DNA from: Caryophanales bacterium UBA2253
Lineage (GTDB): Bacteria; Bacillota_I; Bacilli_A; ML615J-28; CAG-698
Reading direction: 5' to 3'
DNA length: 22,217 bases
Assembly: GCA_002347755.1 (NCBI GenBank)
Contig: DDXT01000055.1
Location: 1-22,217, forward strand
Positions 1 to 6,897 of the stretch are shown here, one piece after another (position 1 is the first letter of the stretch; every line of letters begins with the position of its first letter). Below the pieces are notes generated by a model. It was not told the origin of the DNA and searched no databases. It saw only the letters and a program-made list of their open reading frames with translations. A program made the position numbers and the translations under genes.

Positions 1-1668
1 GGCAGCATCGGGATCATCGGCATCGCTTTGGTACTGGCCCTTTCCAACGGCTTTCAAAGTTACATCGATAAGATGGAGGCCGACACTTTGTCTAATTACC
101 CGTTGACCGTCAGCAATTCGTCATTTGATTACAATCAGATCATGAACATGCGGCCGGGTACGGACATTCCCGAATATCCTGCTGACGGCGTGATCAAAGT
201 CAATGCCCTCAGCGAAACCATGATGGACGCTCTCATTTCCAATGACATTACCGCCGAATACATTGACAATGTCATCAAAAACATTCCCAAAGAACTGCTT
301 AATGGCATCACTTATTCTTACGGGGCCAATTTCAACGTCTATCGGGAATTGGTGATCGGAGCCGACAGTTACTATCCGAAAATCAACACCGGCGGAAACT
401 CCGCGATGTTTGGACAATGGACGGAAATGATCGAAGACGATACCCTGGCCGACAAATTTGCCTTTTTAAAAACGCAATACGATGTTTTGGAAGGTCATTT
501 CCCCACCTCCCCAAGCGAGATCGTTTTGGTCGTGGACAGCTACAACCAGATCACCGACATTACCCTGATGAACCTCGGTTTTTACAATGCCTCTTCGACC
601 GACACCTATCGATATTCCGATTTCCTCGGCTATAAATGCAAACTGATCCTGAATGACGCTTTGTATGGTTTTGACGGAACGAAGTTCGTGCCGAACTATT
701 CCGACCTTTCCGAAGCCACGCTGCTTAACAGCGCCGCCGTTTATAACGATGCGAATACGGTGGAACTGGAAATCGTGGGCATCATTCGGGTAAACGTTGA
801 TACTTCTTCGGGAGCCATCGCCGGATCGATCGGCTATACCAAGGGGCTGACTGATTTAATGCTTTCGGATTCCCTGAATTCCGAGATCGTCACCTGGATG
901 AATGAACCCGGGCATGAAACGCTGGATCCGTTTTCCGGCTTGCCATATTTGGCCGCCGAAACCACTGTTGAAGAACAGCATCTGGCGGCTTTGGAATTTC
1001 TTGGGGGCGTCGCCACCCCTTACCAAGTGAACATTTTTCCGATCGATTTTGATGCCAAGGAAGTAATCAAAACTTACCTGGATGAAGAAAATGCCAAAGC
1101 CAACGCCGCCGCGGTTGCCAAATATTACGCGGACTTGGGGATCACCCCCGACCAAGCCACTTCCGCTCAAGCCGAAGCGGCGAAGACTGCGGGAACCAAA
1201 GCCGAGATCTATTATACGGATCTGGTGGCCACGCTGGTTTCTTCCATCAATACGGTCATCAAATCGATCAGTTACGTTCTGATCGCCTTTACGGCTGTAT
1301 CATTGGTCGTCTCTTCGATCATGATCGGCATCATCACTTACATTTCGGTCTTGGAGCGAACCAAAGAGATTGGGATCTTGCGCAGCATCGGTGCCCGAAA
1401 GAAAGACATTTCCCGAGTCTTCAACGCCGAAACCCTGATCATTGGCTTTACCGCCGGTTTGTTTGGGGTCGTCATTACCCTGGTCTTGATCATCCCGATC
1501 AACCTCATTCTCAACCATTACGTCGACATCCCGAATTTGGCGGTTTTGAAGATTTACCACGGCTTGCTACTGGTCGTCATTTCGATGGCTTTAACGCTGA
1601 TCGCGGGCATCATCCCGTCCCGAATCGCCGCCAAACGCGATCCCGTCGTCGCTTTGCGCACCGAGTAA
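1..1668 (+). CDS. FtsX/MacB-type ABC transporter permease, C-terminal part (5' end outside window)
   Basis: The reading frame is open from base 1, so the gene enters from outside the window and the true start is not visible. The first visible residues (GSIGIIGIALVLALSNGFQ) form the first membrane segment typical of large Firmicutes ABC permeases, which often carry an ATPase domain upstream in the same chain. A long extracytoplasmic region of about 390 residues follows. The C-terminal FtsX domain starts near codon 415 and has three membrane segments, the ERTKEIGILRSIGA coupling motif and the usual PSRIAAKRDPVVALR tail. Proteins of this family move lipoproteins, peptides or other hydrophobic cargo, or signal mechanically; the cargo cannot be read from the sequence. 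The family is well supported; whether an ATPase is fused upstream is unknown. Confidence 0.88.
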   Translation, partial: GSIGIIGIALVLALSNGFQSYIDKMEADTLSNYPLTVSNSSFDYNQIMNMRPGTDIPEYPADGVIKVNALSETMMDALISNDITAEYIDNVIKNIPKELLNGITYSYGANFNVYRELVIGADSYYPKINTGGNSAMFGQWTEMIEDDTLADKFAFLKTQYDVLEGHFPTSPSEIVLVVDSYNQITDITLMNLGFYNASSTDTYRYSDFLGYKCKLILNDALYGFDGTKFVPNYSDLSEATLLNSAAVYNDANTVELEIVGIIRVNVDTSSGAIAGSIGYTKGLTDLMLSDSLNSEIVTWMNEPGHETLDPFSGLPYLAAETTVEEQHLAALEFLGGVATPYQVNIFPIDFDAKEVIKTYLDEENAKANAAAVAKYYADLGITPDQATSAQAEAAKTAGTKAEIYYTDLVATLVSSINTVIKSISYVLIAFTAVSLVVSSIMIGIITYISVLERTKEIGILRSIGARKKDISRVFNAETLIIGFTAGLFGVVITLVLIIPINLILNHYVDIPNLAVLKIYHGLLLVVISMALTLIAGIIPSRIAAKRDPVVALRTE

Positions 1669-1671
1669 ACC

Positions 1672-2850
1672 ATGGCGATCGCGCTTTCCAAAGCCGAAGC
1701 CCGGATCTTTCTGCTTCGAAAACACCGGCTTTTGGAGATAAGTTTTCTTCCATTGCGGAATTCGTGAAAATGGCCGGCTGCGTTCAATATGATCCGGTCG
1801 ATGTTGGTGGCAAGAACTCGGAATTGGTTTTTCAATCCCGGGTCAAAGGGCTTTCGAAAGCCCGGTTGCATGAGGAACTGTATTCCAAACGAACCTTGAT
1901 TGAACATTTTGATAAGAACATGGCCATGTATTTGACTTCCGATTGGCCTAAGTTTGCCCGGATCCGGGACCGTCATCAGAATGCGGACTACGAAGTGCAG
2001 GATCTGAAAGGAGCCGTGCTTCAAACGGTTTCGGAAAAGAAGATCTGCACGCCCAAAGATTTGGATCTGACCAGGAAGATTGCTTGGAACTGGCAGGACA
2101 CCTCGCGAGCCAAAGCCGTTTTGGAAATGCTTTATTTCCAAGGCGAGCTCGGGATCCATCACCGGGTGCGAACCATCCGGTATTATTGCCCCATTCAGGA
2201 TTTGCCAAGCAAGGAAATCCTGGAAGAAGCCGACCCCTTTTCCAGGTTCACGAATTTCAAAAGTGAATGATGCTAAGGCGCATCAAAAGCGTGGGGCTGC
2301 TTTGGAACCGCCCCAGCGACGCCTTTTTGGCGATCCCCGGATTGAATACGGAAATTAGAACCCCAATATTCTCCGCGCTGCTGACCGCCGGCCAAATAAT
2401 GGAGGTCAGCATCCCGGAAATAAAATGGCCGCTTTACATGGCGGCGGAAGACGAGAGCCTGTTGGCAAGTTCCAAAGATTTCCAATCCAAAACTATCCGG
2501 ATGAAGTTTCTGGCGCCCTCGACGATCTTCTTTGGGACCGCAAACTGATCAAAGCCCGGTTTGGCTTTGACTACACTTGAGAAATATATTCCATCGAATG
2601 CCAACGCAAATACGGCTATTATGTTCTTCCGATTCTGGAAGAAGCAGCTTTCGTGGGCTGGATCGAACCGGCCAATGATCAAAAAAATAAAACCTTGAGA
2701 GTCAAAAATCTTTGGCGGGAAGAAGGCATTACGCTTTCCAAAGGATGCAAAATTCGGTTGGAACAAGGCCTAAAACGTTTCCGGAATTATTCGGAAGCGG
2801 AAAACATGATCATCGAAGAAAACACCAAAAAAACCATCGCTATTTTGTAG
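1672..2850 (+). pseudogene. Decayed YcaQ/AlkX-family DNA glycosylase (winged-helix, HTH_42)
   Basis: Pieces of one protein of about 390 residues lie in three reading frames. It starts MAIALSKAEARIFLLRKHRLL at 1672, changes frame near 1734, continues through VQYDPVDV and FDKNMAMYL, changes frame again near 2237-2243 in a C/T run, continues through RRIKSVGLLWN, changes once more near 2513-2520, and ends with the KNKTLRVKNLW and EEGITLSK blocks. Two in-frame TGA codons remain after frame correction: one at about 2264-2266 just before MMLRRI, and one at 2578-2580 in FDYT-stop-EIY, where the family normally has Trp. The Q-Y-D motif fits the QxD type (YcaQ/AlkX) of these interstrand-crosslink and alkyl-base glycosylases. 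The total length matches the intact family. It starts 3 bp after the permease stop without a clear ribosome site. Sequencing indels could explain the frame changes but not readily both TGAs. Confidence 0.82.
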
Positions 2851-2860
2851 CGGTGGTTTT
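2830..2860. terminator. Bidirectional intrinsic terminator between pseudogene and TetR gene
   Basis: The arms AAAACCATCGC (2830-2840) and GCGGTGGTTTT (2850-2860) pair over 11 bp with one G-T wobble around a 9-base loop. T-rich tails exist in both directions: TTTTATTG on the plus strand and a run of T opposite the A tract before 2830 on the minus strand. The hairpin overlaps the last codons of both convergent genes. Confidence 0.75.
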
Positions 2861-3460
2861 ATTGAATATTCCTTGGGAAAGCATGGCCATGACTTGGTCA
2901 ACGATGAAATCAATTTCCTGGTCGGTGATCTGGTCTTTGAAAAGAACTTGCAAGCCGACGAAGTTCGAGATCCCCATCAAAACAAAGCTCATGGTTTCCA
3001 GATCCAAATCGGGATTGACTTCGGAAGGAACGAATTTTTTGAGTTGGTGCACATAGGAATCGGAGAAGTCCTGATAATAGTTCATGAAGATCTTTTGATC
3101 GACGAATAAGGATTCCCAAATGATTTTGTAAGCCAGCGGATTGCCAAAAACATAAATCAGCCAAGCTTTGATTCCGGCCCGTTCGATGTCATAACGGTTG
3201 GTCAAACCTTTGACGGCTTCTCGGGAAGCGTTGCGAATGTTGATCTTGTATTCATTCAAAAGATATAGATAGAGCATCAGTTTGTTGTCAAAATATATGT
3301 AGAAAGTCCCGGCCGCAATGTTGGCTTTTTCGATGATGAGATTGATGGAAGTCGCATGAAACCCGTTTTGCGCAAACAAAGTTCGCCCGGCTTCAATTAT
3401 TTTCTGGAAAGATTTTTCCCCGCATTTGGTTTTGGGGGCACGGTATTGCAATGTGGTCAT
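2840..3460 (-). CDS. TetR/AcrR-family transcriptional regulator
   Basis: This 206-residue protein has a TetR-type helix-turn-helix at about residues 18-64 (KIIEAGRTLFAQNGFHATSIN, then AGTFYIYFDNK), followed by a helical ligand-binding region. The start at 3460 is chosen because an AAGGGAGAG ribosome site lies 6 bases upstream; an in-frame start at 3547 would place the promoter inside the gene. It is transcribed away from the thiolase operon and shares a 440-bp control region with it, the usual arrangement for a local regulator of the neighbouring operon. Related TetR proteins near beta-oxidation genes often sense acyl-CoA, so an acyl-CoA ligand is plausible, but the effector is not visible. 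It probably represses the 11-gene operon through the paired sites at 3529 and 3788. Confidence 0.9.
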   Translation of the reverse strand: MTTLQYRAPKTKCGEKSFQKIIEAGRTLFAQNGFHATSINLIIEKANIAAGTFYIYFDNKLMLYLYLLNEYKINIRNASREAVKGLTNRYDIERAGIKAWLIYVFGNPLAYKIIWESLFVDQKIFMNYYQDFSDSYVHQLKKFVPSEVNPDLDLETMSFVLMGISNFVGLQVLFKDQITDQEIDFIVDQVMAMLSQGIFNKTTATK

Positions 3461-3485
3461 AAAAGACTCTCCCTTGATTATTTTC

Positions 3486-3514
3486 ATTATATGACTTTTT
3501 TTTTGAAAAAACAA
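3486..3514 (-). promoter_or_regulatory. Sigma-A-like promoter of the TetR gene
   Basis: On the minus strand, TTGTTT (3509-3514) is followed after 17 bases by a perfect TATAAT (3486-3491). The box lies about 26 bases upstream of the chosen start codon at 3460, which supports that start. Confidence 0.6.
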
Positions 3515-3528
3515 GCAAATGATTTCAA

Positions 3529-3547
3529 AATATGAGATATTATTCAT
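3529..3547. promoter_or_regulatory. Candidate TetR operator, copy 1 (TetR-proximal)
   Basis: AATATGA-N5-TATTCA recurs at 3788. This copy contains the inverted arms TATGA and TCATA separated by 8 bases and lies just upstream of the -35 box of the TetR gene. That position would allow autoregulation. Two near-identical copies, one beside each divergent promoter, are the main evidence. Confidence 0.5.
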
Positions 3548-3631
3548 AAAGTTAAAAAATGGTCAAAAATCCAAGCATTGGCCGCCGATTTGCCTTTTTG
3601 CTCACTGAAATCCTGGTTTTTGCCTTCAAAA

Positions 3632-3646
3632 AGGAAACCGTTTTCA
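3632..3646. promoter_or_regulatory. cre-like site 1 (catabolite control)
   Basis: AGGAAACCGTTTTCA matches the CcpA cre consensus WTGNAANCGNWNNCW at all but one fixed position. Its core AAACCGTTTTCA (3635-3646) recurs twice more downstream. It lies about 104 bp upstream of the operon's -35 box. Confidence 0.45.
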
Positions 3647-3680
3647 CTTGGTCTTCCTTTGTTTTTATTCATGGATCTAT

Positions 3681-3701
3681 TTTTATAATTGGATTATAAA
3701 A
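3681..3701. repeat. Perfect AT-rich palindrome, 9-bp arms with 3-base spacer
   Basis: The arm TTTTATAAT (3681-3689) is the exact reverse complement of ATTATAAAA (3693-3701), separated by TGG. It contains TATAAT on both strands but no matching -35 on either, and no T tract that would make it a terminator. It may be an operator for an unidentified dimeric regulator. Confidence 0.5.
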
Positions 3702-3749
3702 GTCAAGAAAAAATGAAAAAACAATTTCTTAATTATGATAATAAAGATA

Positions 3750-3778
3750 TTGACATTAAAACCGCTTTCATATATAAT
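3750..3778 (+). promoter_or_regulatory. Consensus sigma-A promoter of the 11-gene operon
   Basis: TTGACA (3750-3755), a 17-base spacer and TATAAT (3773-3778) match the housekeeping consensus at all twelve positions. Transcription should start near 3785. A cre-like site fills most of the spacer, and a candidate TetR operator covers the start point, so this strong promoter is probably kept off by repressors. Confidence 0.88.
3756..3770. promoter_or_regulatory. cre-like site 2, inside the promoter spacer
   Basis: TTAAAACCGCTTTCA matches the cre consensus with one fixed-position mismatch and carries the shared core AAACCGCTTTCA (3759-3770). It sits between the -35 and -10 boxes, where a bound CcpA-type protein would block RNA polymerase. 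Confidence 0.5.
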
Positions 3779-3787
3779 AAAATCAGA

Positions 3788-3804
3788 ATATGAACTCTTA
3801 TTCA
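3788..3804. promoter_or_regulatory. Candidate TetR operator, copy 2 (operon start point)
   Basis: AATATGA-N5-TATTCA is the second copy of the motif at 3529. The surrounding 18 bp (3786-3803) form an imperfect palindrome with arms GAATA and TATTC. It overlaps the predicted transcription start, a typical place for a TetR repressor. Confidence 0.55.
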
Positions 3805-3871
3805 CATTTAAGTTGAAGTTTTTAAATTTGGCTTTTTTAATGTTGGAAAGACAAATTTTATTGCTTCCAAA

Positions 3872-3886
3872 ATGAAAACGGTTTAT
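3872..3886. promoter_or_regulatory. cre-like site 3, inverted, in the leader
   Basis: ATGAAAACGGTTTAT contains, on the opposite strand, the core AAACCGTTTTCA seen at 3635 and 3759. It matches the cre consensus with one mismatch and lies just before the ribosome site, a possible roadblock position. Confidence 0.4.
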
Positions 3887-3900
3887 TACAGGAGGTATAA

Positions 3901-5112
3901 ATGAGTAACAAAGTATTCATCATCGGTGCGAAGAGAAGTCCGATCGGTTCCTTTTTGGGGTCGCTGAAGGACGTTCACCCGGCCGAACTGGGAGCCCAGG
4001 TATTGCGTAAGCTATTGACTGATAGCATGGTGCCGGTTTCGGAGATTGACGAAGTCATCGTCGGAAACGTATTGTCCGCCGGGTTGGGCCAGGGCGTGGC
4101 CAGACAGATTTCCATCAAAGCGGGAATCCCCGTTGAAGTTCCGGCTTATTCGCTGAACATGCTTTGCGGAAGCGGCATGAAAGCCATTCTTAATGCTTAC
4201 ACCAGCATCAAAGCCGGCATGGCCAACTTGGTAGTCGCCGGTGGGGTCGAATCCATGAGCCAAGCCCCTTATCTGGTTTCGCCGAAGATCCGCGACGGCG
4301 TAAAAATGGGCGATTTGACCATGGTCGATTCCATTCTTTCCGATGCTTTGGTTGATGTTTTCAACAAGTATCACATGGGAGTGACCGCCGAAAACATCGT
4401 CAAACGTTATGGAATTACCCGGGAAGAGCAAGAAGCTTTTGCTTTGCAATCCCAGGAAAAAGCCATTGCGGCGGTTGACGCCGGCGTTTTTGATCCGGAA
4501 ATTGTTCCGATCGAGATCAAGACCAAAAAAGAAACCATCATTTTCAGTCGGGACGAATACCCGAACCGCACCACCAACCTCGAAAAAATGACCAAACTGC
4601 GTCCGGCGTTTTTACCGGACGGGACCGTTACGGCGGCGACTTCCTCGGGAATCAACGACGGAGCCAGCTTTGTGATCGTGGCCAGCGAAGAAGCGGTCCA
4701 AAAATACCATCTGCCGGTTTTGGCGGAAGTATATAGCGTCGGTCAGGGCGGAGTCGATCCGGCCGTCATGGGCTTGGGCCCGGTTCCGGCGATCCGTCAA
4801 AGTTTGAAACATGCGCACATGACTTTGGATCAAATGGGAGTCATCGAACTGAACGAAGCGTTTGCGGCGCAAAGCTTGGGTGTCATCCATGATTTGGTCG
4901 AAGAACATAAAGTGGACAAAGTCAAATTGATGGGCAAAACCAATGTCCACGGCGGCGCCGTGGCTTTAGGGCATCCGGTCGGAAACAGCGGCAACCGCAT
5001 TGTTGTAACCTTATTGCATGAAATGATCCGCCAAGGCCATGATTTCGGTCTGGCCAGTCTGTGCATCGGCGGCGGAATGGGAACCGCTGTCATTTTGAAG
5101 AAAGTAAATTAG
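3901..5112 (+). CDS. Thiolase (acetyl-CoA C-acetyltransferase / 3-ketoacyl-CoA thiolase)
   Basis: The 403-residue protein carries all thiolase hallmarks: nucleophile Cys89 in NMLCGSGMKA, the NEAFAAQ motif, His358 in GHPVGNSG and the second cysteine Cys388 in CIGGGMGTAV. It would condense two acetyl-CoA or, in the catabolic direction, cleave acetoacetyl-CoA or another 3-ketoacyl-CoA with CoA in the cytoplasm. The length is near the family's usual 390-400. An ideal AGGAGG site lies 5 bases before the ATG. It is the first gene of the operon and is followed after 12 bases by a 3-hydroxyacyl dehydrogenase-type gene, the classic phaA-phaB pairing. Chain-length specificity cannot be read from the sequence. 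The context of importer and CoA-transferase favours degradation over synthesis. Confidence 0.95.
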   Translation: MSNKVFIIGAKRSPIGSFLGSLKDVHPAELGAQVLRKLLTDSMVPVSEIDEVIVGNVLSAGLGQGVARQISIKAGIPVEVPAYSLNMLCGSGMKAILNAYTSIKAGMANLVVAGGVESMSQAPYLVSPKIRDGVKMGDLTMVDSILSDALVDVFNKYHMGVTAENIVKRYGITREEQEAFALQSQEKAIAAVDAGVFDPEIVPIEIKTKKETIIFSRDEYPNRTTNLEKMTKLRPAFLPDGTVTAATSSGINDGASFVIVASEEAVQKYHLPVLAEVYSVGQGGVDPAVMGLGPVPAIRQSLKHAHMTLDQMGVIELNEAFAAQSLGVIHDLVEEHKVDKVKLMGKTNVHGGAVALGHPVGNSGNRIVVTLLHEMIRQGHDFGLASLCIGGGMGTAVILKKVN

Positions 5113-5124
5113 GAGGAATAATCA

Positions 5125-5844
5125 ATGAAATTAGAAGGAAAAATCGCCGTTGTCACCGGCGGCGCCAAAGGAATCGGCGGCGAAATATGCAAAGCTTTCG
5201 CGAAAGAAGGAGCGATTGTCATTGCGGCTGACATGGGGGATCTGAGTTACGAAGAAAAGAACGTCTTCGGTTACAAACTGAACGTGGCCGATCCGGTCGG
5301 ATGCAAAACCTTTTTTGATGAAATCATCGCCAAATTCGGAAGGATCGACATTTTAGTCAACAACGCCGGGATCACCCGCGACAGCATGACCTATAAGATG
5401 ACTGATGAAGCCTGGGATCTGGTTTTGAATGTCAACCTGAAAGGCGTCTTCAATCTGGTTCGCTATGTTGGGCCGCAAATGGAACAAATCGGGGGCGGCG
5501 CGATCGTCAGCATTTCTTCGGTCGTCGGGATTTTCGGAAACATCGGCCAAGCCAACTATGCAGCTTCCAAAGCCGGGATCATCGGCTTGACCATGACTTG
5601 GGCCAAAGAATTTGCACGCAAAGGCGTTCCGGTTCGCGTCAACGCCATTGCTCCGGGTTACGTCCTGACGGACATTCTGAAAACCGTTCCGGAAGACCTG
5701 CTGAAGCAATTTGCCGGTCTGACCATGCTCAAACGCTTGGGTCAACCGGAAGAGATCGCCAAAGCGGCCGTGTTCCTGTGCAGTGATGATGCTTCTTACA
5801 TCACCGGCCAAACCATCAATGTCAACGGCGGCATGCGCCTCTAA
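5125..5844 (+). CDS. SDR-family 3-hydroxyacyl-CoA dehydrogenase / 3-oxoacyl reductase (FabG/PhaB-like)
   Basis: The 239-residue protein is a classical short-chain dehydrogenase. It has a glycine motif TGGAKGIG (11-18), NNAG (79-82), a catalytic set Ser132, Tyr145 and Lys149 in ISSVVG...YAASKAG, the APGYVLTDI loop and the family ending INVNGG. It would interconvert 3-hydroxyacyl and 3-oxoacyl thioesters, supplying the thiolase. Asp36 at the end of the second strand (VIAAD) suggests NAD(H) use and hence oxidation, although Lys15 in the glycine motif is also found in NADP(H) enzymes, so cofactor choice is uncertain. The AGGAGG ribosome site overlaps the thiolase stop codon, which suggests coupled translation. 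A role as FabG of fatty-acid synthesis is less likely, because no ACP or other fab genes are nearby. Confidence 0.9.
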   Translation: MKLEGKIAVVTGGAKGIGGEICKAFAKEGAIVIAADMGDLSYEEKNVFGYKLNVADPVGCKTFFDEIIAKFGRIDILVNNAGITRDSMTYKMTDEAWDLVLNVNLKGVFNLVRYVGPQMEQIGGGAIVSISSVVGIFGNIGQANYAASKAGIIGLTMTWAKEFARKGVPVRVNAIAPGYVLTDILKTVPEDLLKQFAGLTMLKRLGQPEEIAKAAVFLCSDDASYITGQTINVNGGMRL

Positions 5845-5868
5845 TTTCCGATTAAGGATGTAAGCATT

Positions 5869-6894
5869 ATGGAAAAACCAACAGTCGGCATTGTTGGAAC
5901 GGGTATTTATCTTGCTGAAGGAAGAATGTCAGCCAAAGACATCAGCGCCGGAACCAACGGCGTTTGGACCGAACAAGCCATCATTGAAAAATTAGGAATA
6001 AAACAAATACGCATTCCGGGCCCAAATGACGGCACCCAGGAAATGGGAGCCAAAGCGGCGCTTGACTGTTTGGCCAACACCGGGGTTAAACCGGAAACGA
6101 TCGATGTCATTTTGTGTGTCGGCGAAGAATGGAAAGAATACCCGCTGACCACCTCGGCTTTATATATTCAAGACCGCATCGGTGCCGTCAACGCTTGGGG
6201 CATCGATGTTCAAAACCGTTGCTGCACCACCGTTACGGCTTTAAAGATGGCCAAAGACATGCTGATCGCGGATGATGAGATCAATACGATCATGATCGTC
6301 GGCGGTTATCGCAACGGTGATTACGTGGATTTCACGGACAAAAACATGTCGATGATGTACAACCTAAGCGCCGGAGCGGGAGCCGTCCTTCTGAAGAAGA
6401 ACTATGGCCGCAATCTGCTGCTGGGTTCGCACATCATCGCCGACGGATCGCTATCCCGGACCGCGGGCGTGGAAATCGGAGGAACCGCCAATCCGATCAA
6501 CTCCGAAAATTTTGCCGTTGCTCGCAAATCCTTGCGATTGCTTGATCCAATCAAAATGAAAAACCGTTTGAATGAAGTTTCGATGCCGAATTGGTACAAA
6601 TGCATTGATGAAGCCTTAAGAAAATCAAAGCTGACGCGCCAAGACATCGGATTCCTCGCCATTCTGCACATCAAACGTTCCGGACACCTGTCCATGGTAG
6701 CCGATCTGAATCTTCGGGATGACCAAACCATTTATTTGGAAGACTACGGCCATCTGGGACAGATCGACCAAATCTTATCGATCCATTTGGGTCTTAGAAG
6801 CGGCCAGATCAAAGACGGAACCGTCATCTGCACTTTGGCGGCGGGAATCGGCTATGTCTGGGCCGCCAACATCATCAAATGGGGAAAGGCCTGA
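5869..6894 (+). CDS. KAS III-like (FabH superfamily) condensing/acyl-transfer enzyme with altered triad
   Basis: The 341-residue protein has the beta-ketoacyl synthase III fold pattern: DVQNRCCTTVTAL with nucleophile Cys118, ILHIKRS with His267 where FabH has HQAN, and a C-terminal TLAAGIGYVWAA block. FabH normally has Asn in YGNTSAAS; here the aligned block is YGHLGQID, so the third residue is His295. The enzyme should still form an acyl-Cys intermediate, but decarboxylative condensation may be altered, and it could instead be an acyltransferase, a CoA-ester cleaving enzyme or a condensing enzyme for an unusual starter. It sits between a thiolase/SDR pair and an importer, not in a fatty-acid synthesis cluster. 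The start has an AAGGATG ribosome site. The superfamily call is firm; the substrate is unknown. Confidence 0.83.
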   Translation: MEKPTVGIVGTGIYLAEGRMSAKDISAGTNGVWTEQAIIEKLGIKQIRIPGPNDGTQEMGAKAALDCLANTGVKPETIDVILCVGEEWKEYPLTTSALYIQDRIGAVNAWGIDVQNRCCTTVTALKMAKDMLIADDEINTIMIVGGYRNGDYVDFTDKNMSMMYNLSAGAGAVLLKKNYGRNLLLGSHIIADGSLSRTAGVEIGGTANPINSENFAVARKSLRLLDPIKMKNRLNEVSMPNWYKCIDEALRKSKLTRQDIGFLAILHIKRSGHLSMVADLNLRDDQTIYLEDYGHLGQIDQILSIHLGLRSGQIKDGTVICTLAAGIGYVWAANIIKWGKA

Positions 6895-6897
6895 AAC

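Larger units (their letters stand above)
3461..3900. other. Divergent intergenic control region (440 bp, no gene seen)
   Basis: No convincing coding region lies here. The stretch is much more AT-rich than the flanking genes. It holds the two divergent promoters, two copies of AATATGA-N5-TATTCA, three copies of AAACCGYTTTCA, and a perfect 9+3+9 palindrome at 3681-3701. The transcript leader of the thiolase operon, from about 3785 to 3900, is roughly 115 bases long. Confidence 0.8.

Noticed and set aside
2578..2580. TGA read as Trp (genetic code 4) as the explanation for the broken glycosylase gene
   Set aside because: TGA is the natural stop of the KAS III-like, hydrolase 2, ogt and MFS genes, two of them followed directly by terminators, and three frame changes would still remain.
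3461..3547. Longer TetR protein starting at 3547
   Set aside because: The extension would cover the promoter and the AAGGGAGAG ribosome site, and its residues do not resemble a TetR N-terminus.
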